Shown here in pieces: positions 1 through 8,524 of a DNA stretch of 64,000 nt; position 1 is the stretch's first letter, and each line of letters opens with the position of its first letter. The notes under the pieces are model-generated. The model ran no database searches, had not been told where the DNA came from, and saw only the letters and a list, made by a program, of their open reading frames with translations. The position numbers and the translations under genes were made by a program. This DNA comes from Xylanimonas allomyrinae (lineage in GTDB: Bacteria > Actinomycetota > Actinomycetes > Actinomycetales > Cellulomonadaceae), in the NCBI RefSeq assembly GCF_004135345.1, contig NZ_CP035495.1, positions 1,674,001-1,738,000 of the forward strand. Direction: 5' to 3'.

Positions 1-673
1 TGCGGTAGACGCCGAGGTGCGTGGCCACCGGGTACTGGAGCACCGGTCGGGGCAGGCCGAGCCGGGCCGCGACGTAGCGGAGCCACGTCTCCCACGCCGA
101 CTGCGATCCACCGTCCATGAGGCCGAGCACGCACGCGGCCCGGGCCGTGCCGTTGGGCTTGCGGACGTCGGCGAGGCGCTGGCGCACCTCGCGCTCGCGC
201 AGCCCTTGCCCAAGTGCCGCGTCCGCCACGACGAGGGCGTCGAGGACCGGCATCGTCAGGGCGCAGTCGAGGACGGTCTGCTCAAGCGAGGTAACGGGCA
301 GGCCGTCGACGATGCCGTGCTGTGCGGGCAGGCCGACGTGCCGCGCGATGTCAGCGGCTCGGTCGCCGCCGGGTTTGGAGCGCTGGCGCAGGTGCGTCAC
401 ATCCGAGACGGCCCAGAGCCTCAGGCCCCAGATCAGCGCGGCCGTCGCGTGCGAGAAGACGTGCGGTGCGCGGACCTGCGCGTGCACCGCACGGGCGTGG
501 TCCAGAGCGCGCGCCCGTGCTCGCCCGGCGTCGCTGCCTGGCCGGCCGGCGCCGTCGTCGGCGGCAGGCATGTACGCCCCGCGACGGAGCCGGACGAGCT
601 CACCGCTCGTCAGCGCGCTGCGCAGGCCGTTCGGCTCCTCGCTCCGCGCGAGCAGGATCTTCGTGCTGGACAT
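1..673 (-). CDS. AbiEi-like antitoxin-domain protein, 3' end cut by window edge
   Basis: This minus-strand reading frame stays open from an ATG at 673 to the window edge (224 codons), so the C-terminus is missing. The translation has the layout of the actinobacterial 'type IV toxin-antitoxin AbiEi antitoxin domain' proteins, many of which end in a DUF559/Vsr-like nuclease fold. An N-terminal winged-helix-like part contains VRLRRGAYMP, followed by VFSHATAALIWGL, LDALVVADAAL and SQSAWETWLR...GLPRPVLQYPV, where the nuclease-like domain would begin. An in-frame ATG at 685 is an alternative start; neither has a clear ribosome binding site. In most actinobacteria such genes stand alone without a toxin partner, so an antitoxin role is only a family label here. 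The catalytic part lies beyond the window. Confidence 0.6.
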   Translation of the reverse strand, partial: MSSTKILLARSEEPNGLRSALTSGELVRLRRGAYMPAADDGAGRPGSDAGRARARALDHARAVHAQVRAPHVFSHATAALIWGLRLWAVSDVTHLRQRSKPGGDRAADIARHVGLPAQHGIVDGLPVTSLEQTVLDCALTMPVLDALVVADAALGQGLREREVRQRLADVRKPNGTARAACVLGLMDGGSQSAWETWLRYVAARLGLPRPVLQYPVATHLGVYR

Positions 674-748
674 GCCGGGCAGCATGCCGGGAACACACCC
701 GCACCTCGGACCCCCTGTGCACAACCGCCGCCACGCGGCTGTGGCCCC

Positions 749-818
749 GTCTGGTCGTCGGACTGGGGTCTGGTCGTCGGATCGGTCCGACGTCCAGACC
801 CCAGACCGACGACCAGAC
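749..818. terminator. Long hairpin between two minus-strand genes, likely terminator
   Basis: Two 33-nt arms (749-781 and 786-818) pair at 31 of 33 positions around a TCGG loop. It lies just downstream of the FAA-hydrolase gene and so probably ends that transcript. Each arm contains the 11-mer CTGGTCGTCGG or its near-complement twice, so the hairpin is itself built from a repeat. There is no T-run. Confidence 0.6.
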
Positions 819-830
819 AGGGGCGGCGTC

Positions 831-1613
<783 letters not shown>

Positions 1614-1649
1614 GCAGGGAGCCTACGACGGCGTCCCGCGTCGCCGTCG

Positions 1650-2576
1650 TCACACGCGCGCGAGCACCTCGCCGTGCAGGATCGCGAACCAGCCGTCGGG
1701 CGCCTGCGCCCACGCGAGCCAGTCCTGCGCGAGCTGCTCGAGCGCGACGTCGTCGGCGAGGCCCGACTCCTGGGCCTGCACGGCGAAGTTCGACGCGACG
1801 CAGCGCTCCGCCCAGACCTGGCCCCACCACTGCCGGTCGGTCGGCGTCGCATAGCACCACGACGACGCGCTGGGCACGAGGTGTGCGGGGTCGAAGCCCG
1901 CCTGCTGCACCCACGAGAACAGCCGGCGCCCGGCATCGGGCTCGAAGCCGTAGGCGTGCGTGACCTCGTGGTACAGCGTGTTCCACTCGGTCAGCCCGGC
2001 CGACTCGGGGTACCAGGCCATGGCGGCGTAGTCGGCGTCGCGCACGGCGACCAGGCCGCCCGGCTTGGCGACGCGTCGCATCTCGCGCAGCGCGGCGACC
2101 GGGTCGGACAGGTGCTGGAGGAGCTGGTGGGCGTAGACCACGTCGAACGTGTCGGCGGCGAACGGCAGCTCGTAGGCGTTCGCCTTCTCGAACCGGACGT
2201 TCTGGTAGCCGACGGCGGCCGCGTGCTCGCGCGCTGCCTCCAGCACCTGCGGTGCGGCGTCGACGCCGACGACCTCGCCGCCGGCGAGCACACGAGCCAG
2301 GTCGACCGTGACGGTGCCCGGGCCGCAGCCGACGTCGAGCAGGCTCATGTCGTCGCGCAGGTGCGGCAGCAGGAAGCCCGCCGAGTTCTGCGTCGTACGC
2401 GCGCGGTGGGCGCGCAGCACCGACTCGTGGTGCCCGTGCGTATACGACTCGGACTCCTTGCTCGGCACGGTGTGGTGCGAGCTCGGCGCCTCGATCGCGT
2501 CGGTCAGGTCGGCGCCCGCGGGCGGCTCGGGGGTGCGCTCGGCCGCGCCGACGGGGCGCCAGGTCTGCTCGCTCAT
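1650..2576 (-). CDS. Class I SAM-dependent methyltransferase (UbiE-like)
   Basis: The product is 308 residues. Residues ~55-160 form a Rossmann-type methyltransferase domain with motif I LLDVGCGPGTVTVDLA, the acidic ribose-binding end of strand 2 (VVGVDAAPQ), NVRFEKANAYELPFAADTFDVVYA and the motif III-like LREMRRVAKPGGLVAV. The C-terminal third is Trp-rich (SWCYATPTDRQWWGQVW), as in actinobacterial proteins annotated only as methyltransferase, so the substrate is unknown. The ATG at 2576 is preferred over upstream in-frame codons because a TACCGT -10 box ends 6 nt before it, which predicts a leaderless mRNA. The gene is divergent from the FAD monooxygenase across 155 bp. Confidence 0.85.
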   Translation of the reverse strand: MSEQTWRPVGAAERTPEPPAGADLTDAIEAPSSHHTVPSKESESYTHGHHESVLRAHRARTTQNSAGFLLPHLRDDMSLLDVGCGPGTVTVDLARVLAGGEVVGVDAAPQVLEAAREHAAAVGYQNVRFEKANAYELPFAADTFDVVYAHQLLQHLSDPVAALREMRRVAKPGGLVAVRDADYAAMAWYPESAGLTEWNTLYHEVTHAYGFEPDAGRRLFSWVQQAGFDPAHLVPSASSWCYATPTDRQWWGQVWAERCVASNFAVQAQESGLADDVALEQLAQDWLAWAQAPDGWFAILHGEVLARV

Positions 2577-2582
2577 GGCACC

Positions 2583-2588
2583 ACGGTA
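2583..2588 (-). promoter_or_regulatory. -10 box of methyltransferase gene (leaderless)
   Basis: On the minus strand TACCGT is followed by 6 nt and the ATG at 2576. Transcription would begin at or within a base or two of the start codon. Confidence 0.5.
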
Positions 2589-2719
2589 TCCAGCCCGGCG
2601 CGCGGCTTCGCGCAGGGTCCCACGCAGCGGACGGCGCGGCGCGCCCCACCACGTCGCCAGCGCCACGCAAGGGCGCGCCGCGTGCCCCGGACAGCCGGGT
2701 GCGGCACACGGCCCCGGGA

Positions 2720-2725
2720 TAGCCT
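2720..2725 (+). promoter_or_regulatory. -10 box of FAD monooxygenase gene (leaderless)
   Basis: TAGCCT is followed by 6 nt and the ATG at 2732. There is no Shine-Dalgarno sequence. Confidence 0.5.
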
Positions 2726-2731
2726 GCGGGC

Positions 2732-3868
2732 ATGCGGATCGGCGTCGTGGGGGCGGGCATCGCGGGACTCGCACTGGCCGGCGGCCTGCGTCGGCGCGGG
2801 CTTGCCGTCGAGGTCTTCGAGCGGGCCCCCGCGCTGCTGCCCGTCGGGGCGGGCATCGCGATCGCGCCCAACGCGGTGCGCGCGCTGACCCGGCTCGGCC
2901 TGGCGGATGCCGTCCTCGGCCCGGCCCGCACGCGGCAGACCGCGACGTCGGCGGTGCTGTTGCTGCCCGACGGCGCGCGCGTCGTCGGCGTGCCCGCACG
3001 GCGCGCTCACCTGCTCGCGCTCACCCGTCCCGCTCTCCACACCGCGCTCGCCGCGCAGGCAGGCGAGGTCAGGCTCGGCGCGAACGCGGCGGTCTCGCCG
3101 TCGGGCGCCCCCGTGATCACGGTCGGCAGCGAGGAGCACGAGTTCGACGTCGTGATCGTGGCCGACGGGCTGCGTTCGCCTGCCCGCGCCGCGCTCGGCC
3201 TCGACACCGGACTGCGGTACGCCGGCTGGACCACATGGCGCGGGGTCACGGCCGAGCCGTTCGACCTGCGCGGGCGTGTGAGCGAGACGTGGGGGCCCGG
3301 CGCGATGGTCGGGCTCGTGCCGCTGGTCGACGGTCGCGCGTACTGGTTCGCGGCGCAGCACGCTCCGCCCGGGGTGACGGTGGACGATCCGCGCGCCGAC
3401 GCGCTCGCCCGGTTCGGGCGCTGGCATGCCCCGATCCGCGCGGTGCTCGAGGCCACACGCCCGGCCGGGGTGATCCGCGCCGACGCGTACGACCTTGCGC
3501 GGCCGCTGCCGACTTTCGTCCGCGACCGGGTGGCGCTGGTCGGCGATGCCGCGCACGCGATGACGCCCAACCTCGGGCAGGGCGCCAACCAGGCGATCGT
3601 CGACGCCGCCGTGCTGGTCCAGGTGCTCGCGCGTGCCAGCCGTGGCGACTCGGGCATCGCTCACGCGCTGCTCGAGTACGACCGCCGACGGCGCCGCCCC
3701 GCGCACCTGGTCGCCCGTGCGTCCCGGCTGGTGGGCGGGCTCGCGATCGCCGAGGGCATTGGCGGGCGCACCCGCGACGGCCTGCTCGGCGCCGTCGCGA
3801 CGGCCACCGGCGGGCGGCCCCGTGACGCACGAGGAACGCCACCGGCGCAGGCGGACCCGCACGACTGA
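2732..3868 (+). CDS. FAD-dependent monooxygenase (PHBH/UbiH-type)
   Basis: The product is 378 residues, normal for group A flavoprotein monooxygenases. The N-terminus has the dinucleotide-binding motif GVVGAGIAGLALAGGL and an acidic residue at the end of strand 2 (VEVFER). The middle carries VIVADGLRSPAR, equivalent to the conserved DG motif that contacts both FAD and NAD(P)H. The C-terminal third has the FAD ribityl motif VALVGDAAHAMTPNLGQGANQAIVDA. Such enzymes hydroxylate aromatic or polyketide-like substrates using NAD(P)H and O2. The substrate is not predictable and no pathway genes adjoin. The start is supported by the leaderless -10 box. The next gene follows after 19 bp but appears to have its own promoter. 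Confidence 0.85.
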   Translation: MRIGVVGAGIAGLALAGGLRRRGLAVEVFERAPALLPVGAGIAIAPNAVRALTRLGLADAVLGPARTRQTATSAVLLLPDGARVVGVPARRAHLLALTRPALHTALAAQAGEVRLGANAAVSPSGAPVITVGSEEHEFDVVIVADGLRSPARAALGLDTGLRYAGWTTWRGVTAEPFDLRGRVSETWGPGAMVGLVPLVDGRAYWFAAQHAPPGVTVDDPRADALARFGRWHAPIRAVLEATRPAGVIRADAYDLARPLPTFVRDRVALVGDAAHAMTPNLGQGANQAIVDAAVLVQVLARASRGDSGIAHALLEYDRRRRRPAHLVARASRLVGGLAIAEGIGGRTRDGLLGAVATATGGRPRDARGTPPAQADPHD

Positions 3869-3875
3869 GCCCGCC

Positions 3876-3881
3876 TACCCT
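3876..3881 (+). promoter_or_regulatory. -10 box for the gene at 3888 (leaderless)
   Basis: TACCCT is followed by 6 nt and the GTG at 3888. It falls in the 19-bp gap after the monooxygenase stop. Confidence 0.5.
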
Positions 3882-3887
3882 GGTGGC

Positions 3888-4829
3888 GTGCCTCCTGCCG
3901 CTCGCACCGCCCTTCCCCACGCCGCGTGGCGGGAGTCCGCGCAAGCGCACGCGGCGCGCGCGGACGCGCTCACCGCCACCTGGCGCGAGGCGCGTGACGC
4001 CGGCCGACGGCACGCCGTCGAGGATTTCTTGTTCACCTACTACCCCACGCGTCCGGGCACGTTGCGTCGCTGGCACCCGGGTGCCGGGACGGTCCTGGAG
4101 GTCGCGGGCACGACCTCGGAAGGCGGCTCCGAGCGGCTCGGCTGGCGCTGGCACACCGCGGCGCCGTTCCCCGCCGGCTCCGGCCCGGCGGACGGCGTGA
4201 CTCTCGACGTCGCCGCCTTCCTCGCCGATCGCGGCGAGACCGTCCGGTGGGTGCGGGCGCTCGTCTCCGCGACGGCGTCGCGGCCGGGCACGTTCGGCTG
4301 CTTCGGCCTGCACGAGTGGGCGATGGTGTACCGCGACGCGGCGACAGGGCGCGACCACCGCCACCCGCTGCCGCTGCGCCTGGGTGCCGAGGGCACGGAC
4401 GCCGTCGTCGAGAGCCATCGGATCGCGTGCTCGCACTTCGACGCGTTCCGGTTCTTCACGCCCGAGGCGCACGGGCTCAACACGCTGCGACCGACGCGTC
4501 CGACGCAGCCCACGATGGAGCAGCCGGGATGCCTGCATGCGGCGATGGACCTGTACAAGTGGGCGCTCAAGCTGGGTCCCGCCGTGCCGGGCGACCTGCT
4601 GCTCGACGCCTTCGAGCTCGCGCGCGACGTGCGGTACACGGACATGCAGGCATCCCCGTACGACGTCTCGGGGCTGGGCCTGGAAGCTGTCGCGATCGAG
4701 TCCGCGGCAGGCAAAGCCGAGTACGTGCGGCGGCAGCGTGGGTTCGCCCGGCGAGGGCAGGCGTTGCGCGCACGGCTGCTCACCGTCTGTGACACGGTCG
4801 ACGACGCCGTGACCGGTCGGCCGCGCTGA
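3888..4829 (+). CDS. Conserved actinobacterial protein (commonly labelled 3-methyladenine DNA glycosylase)
   Basis: The product is 313 residues. It resembles a well-conserved actinobacterial family that databases often name '3-methyladenine DNA glycosylase', with hallmarks RHAVEDFLFTYYPTRPGTLRRWHPG, FGCFGLHEWAMVY and SHFDAFRFFTPEA. I see no helix-hairpin-helix plus catalytic Asp arrangement of the AlkA type and no AAG-type motif, so the enzymatic name is a database convention rather than something shown here. It is probably cytoplasmic, having no signal peptide or membrane segment. GTG at 3888 is chosen because of the -10 box 6 nt upstream. Confidence 0.7.
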   Translation: MPPAARTALPHAAWRESAQAHAARADALTATWREARDAGRRHAVEDFLFTYYPTRPGTLRRWHPGAGTVLEVAGTTSEGGSERLGWRWHTAAPFPAGSGPADGVTLDVAAFLADRGETVRWVRALVSATASRPGTFGCFGLHEWAMVYRDAATGRDHRHPLPLRLGAEGTDAVVESHRIACSHFDAFRFFTPEAHGLNTLRPTRPTQPTMEQPGCLHAAMDLYKWALKLGPAVPGDLLLDAFELARDVRYTDMQASPYDVSGLGLEAVAIESAAGKAEYVRRQRGFARRGQALRARLLTVCDTVDDAVTGRPR

Positions 4830-4904
4830 GCCGGGCTCGCGGCCGAGGCACCGGAAGCGAGCGTGGTGCTCGACGTCGGTCCTGACGCGTCGCCCCTCGC
4901 GCCT

Positions 4905-4943
4905 GCCCTGAGCCCTGAGCCCTGAGCCCTGAGCCCTGAGCCC
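4905..4943. repeat. 7-bp tandem repeat, about 5.5 copies
   Basis: The unit GCCCTGA is repeated five times without change and followed by a partial copy (GCCC). It lies in the 208-bp gap before the APH-like gene, upstream of that gene's -10 box. Function unknown; slippage could vary its length. Confidence 0.9.
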
Positions 4944-5024
4944 GCACGATCCGCAGGCGGCCTGCGACGCCACGTCGCGGACCGCGCGAGGGCCGCCACG
5001 CGGGCCGGACAGACCCCGTCCCGC

Positions 5025-5030
5025 TACTGT
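5025..5030 (+). promoter_or_regulatory. -10 box of APH-family gene (leaderless)
   Basis: TACTGT is followed by 7 nt and the GTG at 5038. Confidence 0.5.
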
Positions 5031-5037
5031 CTGCCGG

Positions 5038-5805
5038 GTGACAGCCCTGGCCCCGGACGGCTCGGTGCGCGTGCCGGATGCGGTGCGCCGCCTCGCGCGT
5101 GGCGACCGCGTGACGCCGGTCTGGCGCAACCCGCACGGCGGCCTGACCTTCCGCCTCGACGCCGTGGGCGGGTCGGCGACGCCGACGCGGTTCGTCAAGT
5201 GGTCCCGCACCGGTCTTGCGGCCGAGGCGGACCGGCTGCGCTGGGCTGCGCCGTGGACGCCCGTGCCGCGCGTGCTCGCGCACGGCACGGCGCCCGACGA
5301 CACGAGCCCGGGCGGCGAGCCTGCCGAGTACCTGGTCACTGCCGCGGTGCCCGGCCGCTCCGCCGTCGACCCCCGGTGGCTCGCCGCACCGGCCACGGCC
5401 GCGCGCGCGCTGGGCGAGGGGCTGCGCGCGATGCACGACGCCCTGCCCGTCGCAGCGTGCCCGTTCGACTGGGGTGTCCGCGAGCGCCTGGCTCGCCTGT
5501 CTCCGGAGGTCGGCCCCGAGGTGCGCGCCCGGCTGCGTGACGTGCCCGACGTCGACCGGCTCGTGGTGTGCCACGGCGACGCGTGTGCGCCCAACACGCT
5601 GCTCGACGACGACGGTCGCTGGTGCGCTCACGTCGACCTCGGCCGGCTGGGTGCGGCGGATCGCTGGGCGGATCTCGCGGTCGCGGCGATGAGCACCACC
5701 TGGAACTACGGTCCGGGGTTCGGTCACCTGGTGTACGAGGGCTACGGGGTCGTCCCGGACGCCGCTCGCATCGCGTACTACCGGCTGCTGTGGGACTCGA
5801 CCTGA
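5038..5805 (+). CDS. Aminoglycoside 3'-phosphotransferase (APH)-family kinase
   Basis: The product is 255 residues with the eukaryotic-like kinase fold of APH(3') enzymes. A conserved Lys lies in TRFVKWSR, the catalytic loop is CHGDACAPNTLLDD (HGD-x4-N), and the metal-binding Asp is in HVDLGRLGAADRWADLA. These motifs suggest an active ATP-dependent phosphotransferase. Chromosomal relatives are widespread in soil actinobacteria and many do not confer resistance, so a role in aminoglycoside resistance is possible but not shown. There is no mobile element nearby and base composition is ordinary. The GTG start fits the leaderless -10 box. Confidence 0.8.
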   Translation: MTALAPDGSVRVPDAVRRLARGDRVTPVWRNPHGGLTFRLDAVGGSATPTRFVKWSRTGLAAEADRLRWAAPWTPVPRVLAHGTAPDDTSPGGEPAEYLVTAAVPGRSAVDPRWLAAPATAARALGEGLRAMHDALPVAACPFDWGVRERLARLSPEVGPEVRARLRDVPDVDRLVVCHGDACAPNTLLDDDGRWCAHVDLGRLGAADRWADLAVAAMSTTWNYGPGFGHLVYEGYGVVPDAARIAYYRLLWDST

Positions 5806-5842
5806 GCCTCGTCCCTGGTCGGTGCGGGACAATGGCCGCACC

Positions 5843-8524
5843 ATGACCACCTCCTTGACGGCCACCCCGCGCCCGGCGGGCACGCTCATCCCGTTCCTGC
5901 CGCCTCCGACGGGCGCGGCTCCCGACGCCGACGTGCTGTTCGAGGCGTACTCCCGGTGGGCGGCCGACGGCGGGCGGCCGCTGTACCCGCACCAGGAGGA
6001 GGCGCTCCTGGAGGTGATGACGGGTTCGCACGTGGTGCTCGCGACGCCGACGGGCTCGGGCAAGTCGCTCGTGGCGATGGGCGCCCAGTTCGCGGCGCTG
6101 GCCGCGCACCGCGCGGGCCACGGCGGGCGGACGTACTACACGGCCCCGCTCAAGGCTCTGGTGAGCGAGAAGTTCTTCGACCTGGTCGCGGCGTTCGGGT
6201 CGCGGAACGTCGGCATGATGACGGGCGACTCGGCGGTCAACGCGGACGCGCCGATCATCTGCTGCACGGCCGAGATCCTGGCGAACCTGGCCCTGCGCCA
6301 CGGTGCGGGCGAGCCGGGCGACGAGGACGCGATCGCCCAGGTCGTCATGGACGAGTTCCACTACTACGGCGACCCGCAGCGCGGCTGGGCGTGGCAGGTG
6401 CCGCTGCTGGAGCTGCCGCACACGCAGTTCGTGCTGATGTCGGCGACGCTGGGCGACACGGAGCGTCTGCGGGAGGACCTGGCGGAGCGCACGGGCCGGC
6501 CGGTCGCGGAGGTCGCGAGCGCCGAGCGGCCGGTGCCGTTGACGTTCAGCTACGTCGTCGAGCCGTTGACGGAGGTCATCGAGGAGCTCGTCACGACGCA
6601 TCGCGCGCCCGTGTACGTCGTGCACTTCACGCAGAAGGACGCCGTGGAGCGCGCGCAGTCGCTGCTGTCGATGAACGTGGCGAGCAAGGCGGAGAAGGCG
6701 GCGATCGCGGCGGAGCTGGGGGCGTTCCGGTTCGGGACGGGCTTCGGCTCCACCCTGAGCCGTCTGGTGCGGCACGGGGTCGGCGTGCACCACGCGGGCA
6801 TGCTGCCGAAGTACCGCAGGCTCGTGGAGCGCCTGACGCAGAAGGGCCTGCTCAAGGTGGTGGCGGGCACCGACACGCTGGGCGTCGGCATCAACGTGCC
6901 CATCCGCACGGTGCTCATGACCGGCCTGGTGAAGTTCGACGGCGAGCGCATGCGGCACCTGTCGGCGCGCGAGTTCCATCAGATCGCGGGTCGTGCGGGC
7001 CGCGCCGGGTTCGACACGCTCGGCGAGGTGCTGGTCATGGCGCCCGAGCACGTCATCGAGAACCGTCGCGCGCTCGCCAAGGCGGGCGACGACCCGAAGA
7101 AGCTCAAGAAGATCGTCCGCAAGAAGGCGCCCGCGGGGTCGGTCAACTGGACCGATGCGACGTTCGAACGTCTCCGTGACGCCGATCCCGAGCCGCTGAC
7201 GAGCCAGTTCCGGGTGTCGCACGCCATGGTGCTCAACGTGCTCGCCCGCGCCCGCTTGCACGGCGCGGCGGCCGATCCGGTCGACGCGATGCGTCACCTG
7301 CTCACGGCCAACCACGACGCCGAGGGCGCGCGCGCCGGCCATGTGCGGCAGGTGTTCCGCATCTACCGGTCGCTGCGGCAGGCGGGTGTCGTCGAGCGGG
7401 TGCGCGTGCCGGACGCGTCGCGGCCCACGGGGTGGCGGCCGAGCGTGCGGCTGACGGTCGACGTGCCGCGCGACTTCGCCCTCAACCAGACCCTCTCGCC
7501 GTTCGCGCTGGCGGCGATGGACCTGCTCGACGTCGGGTCGCCGGCGCACGCCCTCGACGTCGTCTCCGTCATCGAGGCCACGCTCGACGACCCGCGGCAG
7601 ATCCTCTACGGGCAGCAGAACGCGGCGCGCGGTGAGGCGGTCGCGGCGATGAAGGCCGACGGCATCGAGTACGAGGAGCGGATGGCGCTGCTCGAGGACG
7701 TCACCTGGCCGCGCCCGCTCGCGGACCTGCTCGAACCGGCGTTCGCGGTCTACAAGCAGACCAACCCGTGGGTCGCCGACGCCGAGCTCGCGCCGAAGTC
7801 GGTGGTGCGCGACATGGTCGAGCGCGCGATGACGTTCACCGAGCTCGTCAGCCGTTACCAGCTGGAACGCACCGAGGGCGTGGTGCTGCGGTACCTCGCC
7901 GACGCGTTCCGCGCGTTGCGGCAGGTGGTGCCCGACGAGCACCGCACCGAGGAGGTCGCGGAGATCGTCGAGTGGCTCGGCGAGGTCGTGCGCGGCACCG
8001 ACTCGTCGCTGCTCGATGAGTGGGAGCGGCTGGCCAACCCCACGACCGACGACGCCGACGACGTCGCCCACCTGCGTGAGCCCGAGGACGCCGAGCCGGC
8101 CACCCGGCCCGTGACGGGCAACCCGCGCGCGTTCCGGCGCCTGGTGCGCAACGCCATGTTCCGCCTGGTCGAGCTCGCGGCACGCGAGAGCTACGGCGCG
8201 CTCGCCGCCGCCTCGGGCACACCGGCCTGGGACGCCGGCGCGTGGGAGGACGCCCTCGACGACCTGTTCGTCGAGCAGGGCGACGATGCGATCGGCGTCG
8301 ACGCTCCGGCCCGCGCGGCAACCCTCCTGACGATCCTTGAGCCGGGGGCCGAGCTGCCCCAGGGTGGCCGCGTCGAGCCCGGCACGTGGTGGGTGCGCCA
8401 GGTGCTCGACGACCTCGACGGCAACCACGACTGGGCGATCACCGCCCGCGTCGACCTCGCGGCCAGCGACGAGGCGGGCGCCGTGGTTCTCACCGTCGTC
8501 GGCGTCGGGACGCTGGGCGGATGA
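5843..8524 (+). CDS. DEAD/DEAH-box RNA helicase with DUF3516 C-terminal region
   Basis: The product is 893 residues. Residues ~45-420 hold a superfamily 2 helicase core: Walker A ATPTGSGKS (~67-75), the Walker B box MDEFHYYGD (~167), motif III SATLGD (~199) and motif VI HQIAGRAGRAGFDT (~378). The core order and spacing resemble Ski2/Mtr4-like helicases. The long C-terminal half matches actinobacterial proteins carrying DUF3516, a presumed RNA helicase family with a role in RNA turnover or ribosome metabolism. The ATG at 5843 is preferred over the GTG at 5822 because family members begin close to this point. The stop overlaps the next start (ATGA), so the two genes are translationally coupled. 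Confidence 0.85.
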   Translation: MTTSLTATPRPAGTLIPFLPPPTGAAPDADVLFEAYSRWAADGGRPLYPHQEEALLEVMTGSHVVLATPTGSGKSLVAMGAQFAALAAHRAGHGGRTYYTAPLKALVSEKFFDLVAAFGSRNVGMMTGDSAVNADAPIICCTAEILANLALRHGAGEPGDEDAIAQVVMDEFHYYGDPQRGWAWQVPLLELPHTQFVLMSATLGDTERLREDLAERTGRPVAEVASAERPVPLTFSYVVEPLTEVIEELVTTHRAPVYVVHFTQKDAVERAQSLLSMNVASKAEKAAIAAELGAFRFGTGFGSTLSRLVRHGVGVHHAGMLPKYRRLVERLTQKGLLKVVAGTDTLGVGINVPIRTVLMTGLVKFDGERMRHLSAREFHQIAGRAGRAGFDTLGEVLVMAPEHVIENRRALAKAGDDPKKLKKIVRKKAPAGSVNWTDATFERLRDADPEPLTSQFRVSHAMVLNVLARARLHGAAADPVDAMRHLLTANHDAEGARAGHVRQVFRIYRSLRQAGVVERVRVPDASRPTGWRPSVRLTVDVPRDFALNQTLSPFALAAMDLLDVGSPAHALDVVSVIEATLDDPRQILYGQQNAARGEAVAAMKADGIEYEERMALLEDVTWPRPLADLLEPAFAVYKQTNPWVADAELAPKSVVRDMVERAMTFTELVSRYQLERTEGVVLRYLADAFRALRQVVPDEHRTEEVAEIVEWLGEVVRGTDSSLLDEWERLANPTTDDADDVAHLREPEDAEPATRPVTGNPRAFRRLVRNAMFRLVELAARESYGALAAASGTPAWDAGAWEDALDDLFVEQGDDAIGVDAPARAATLLTILEPGAELPQGGRVEPGTWWVRQVLDDLDGNHDWAITARVDLAASDEAGAVVLTVVGVGTLGG

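Noticed and set aside
1-673. Complete type IV toxin-antitoxin system.
   Set aside because: Only the AbiEi-like gene is visible, no AbiEii nucleotidyltransferase toxin is adjacent in the window, and the gene is cut by the edge.
5038-5805. Acquired aminoglycoside resistance gene.
   Set aside because: Composition and promoter style match the rest of the chromosome, no mobile element flanks it, and chromosomal APH-fold kinases are common in this group.
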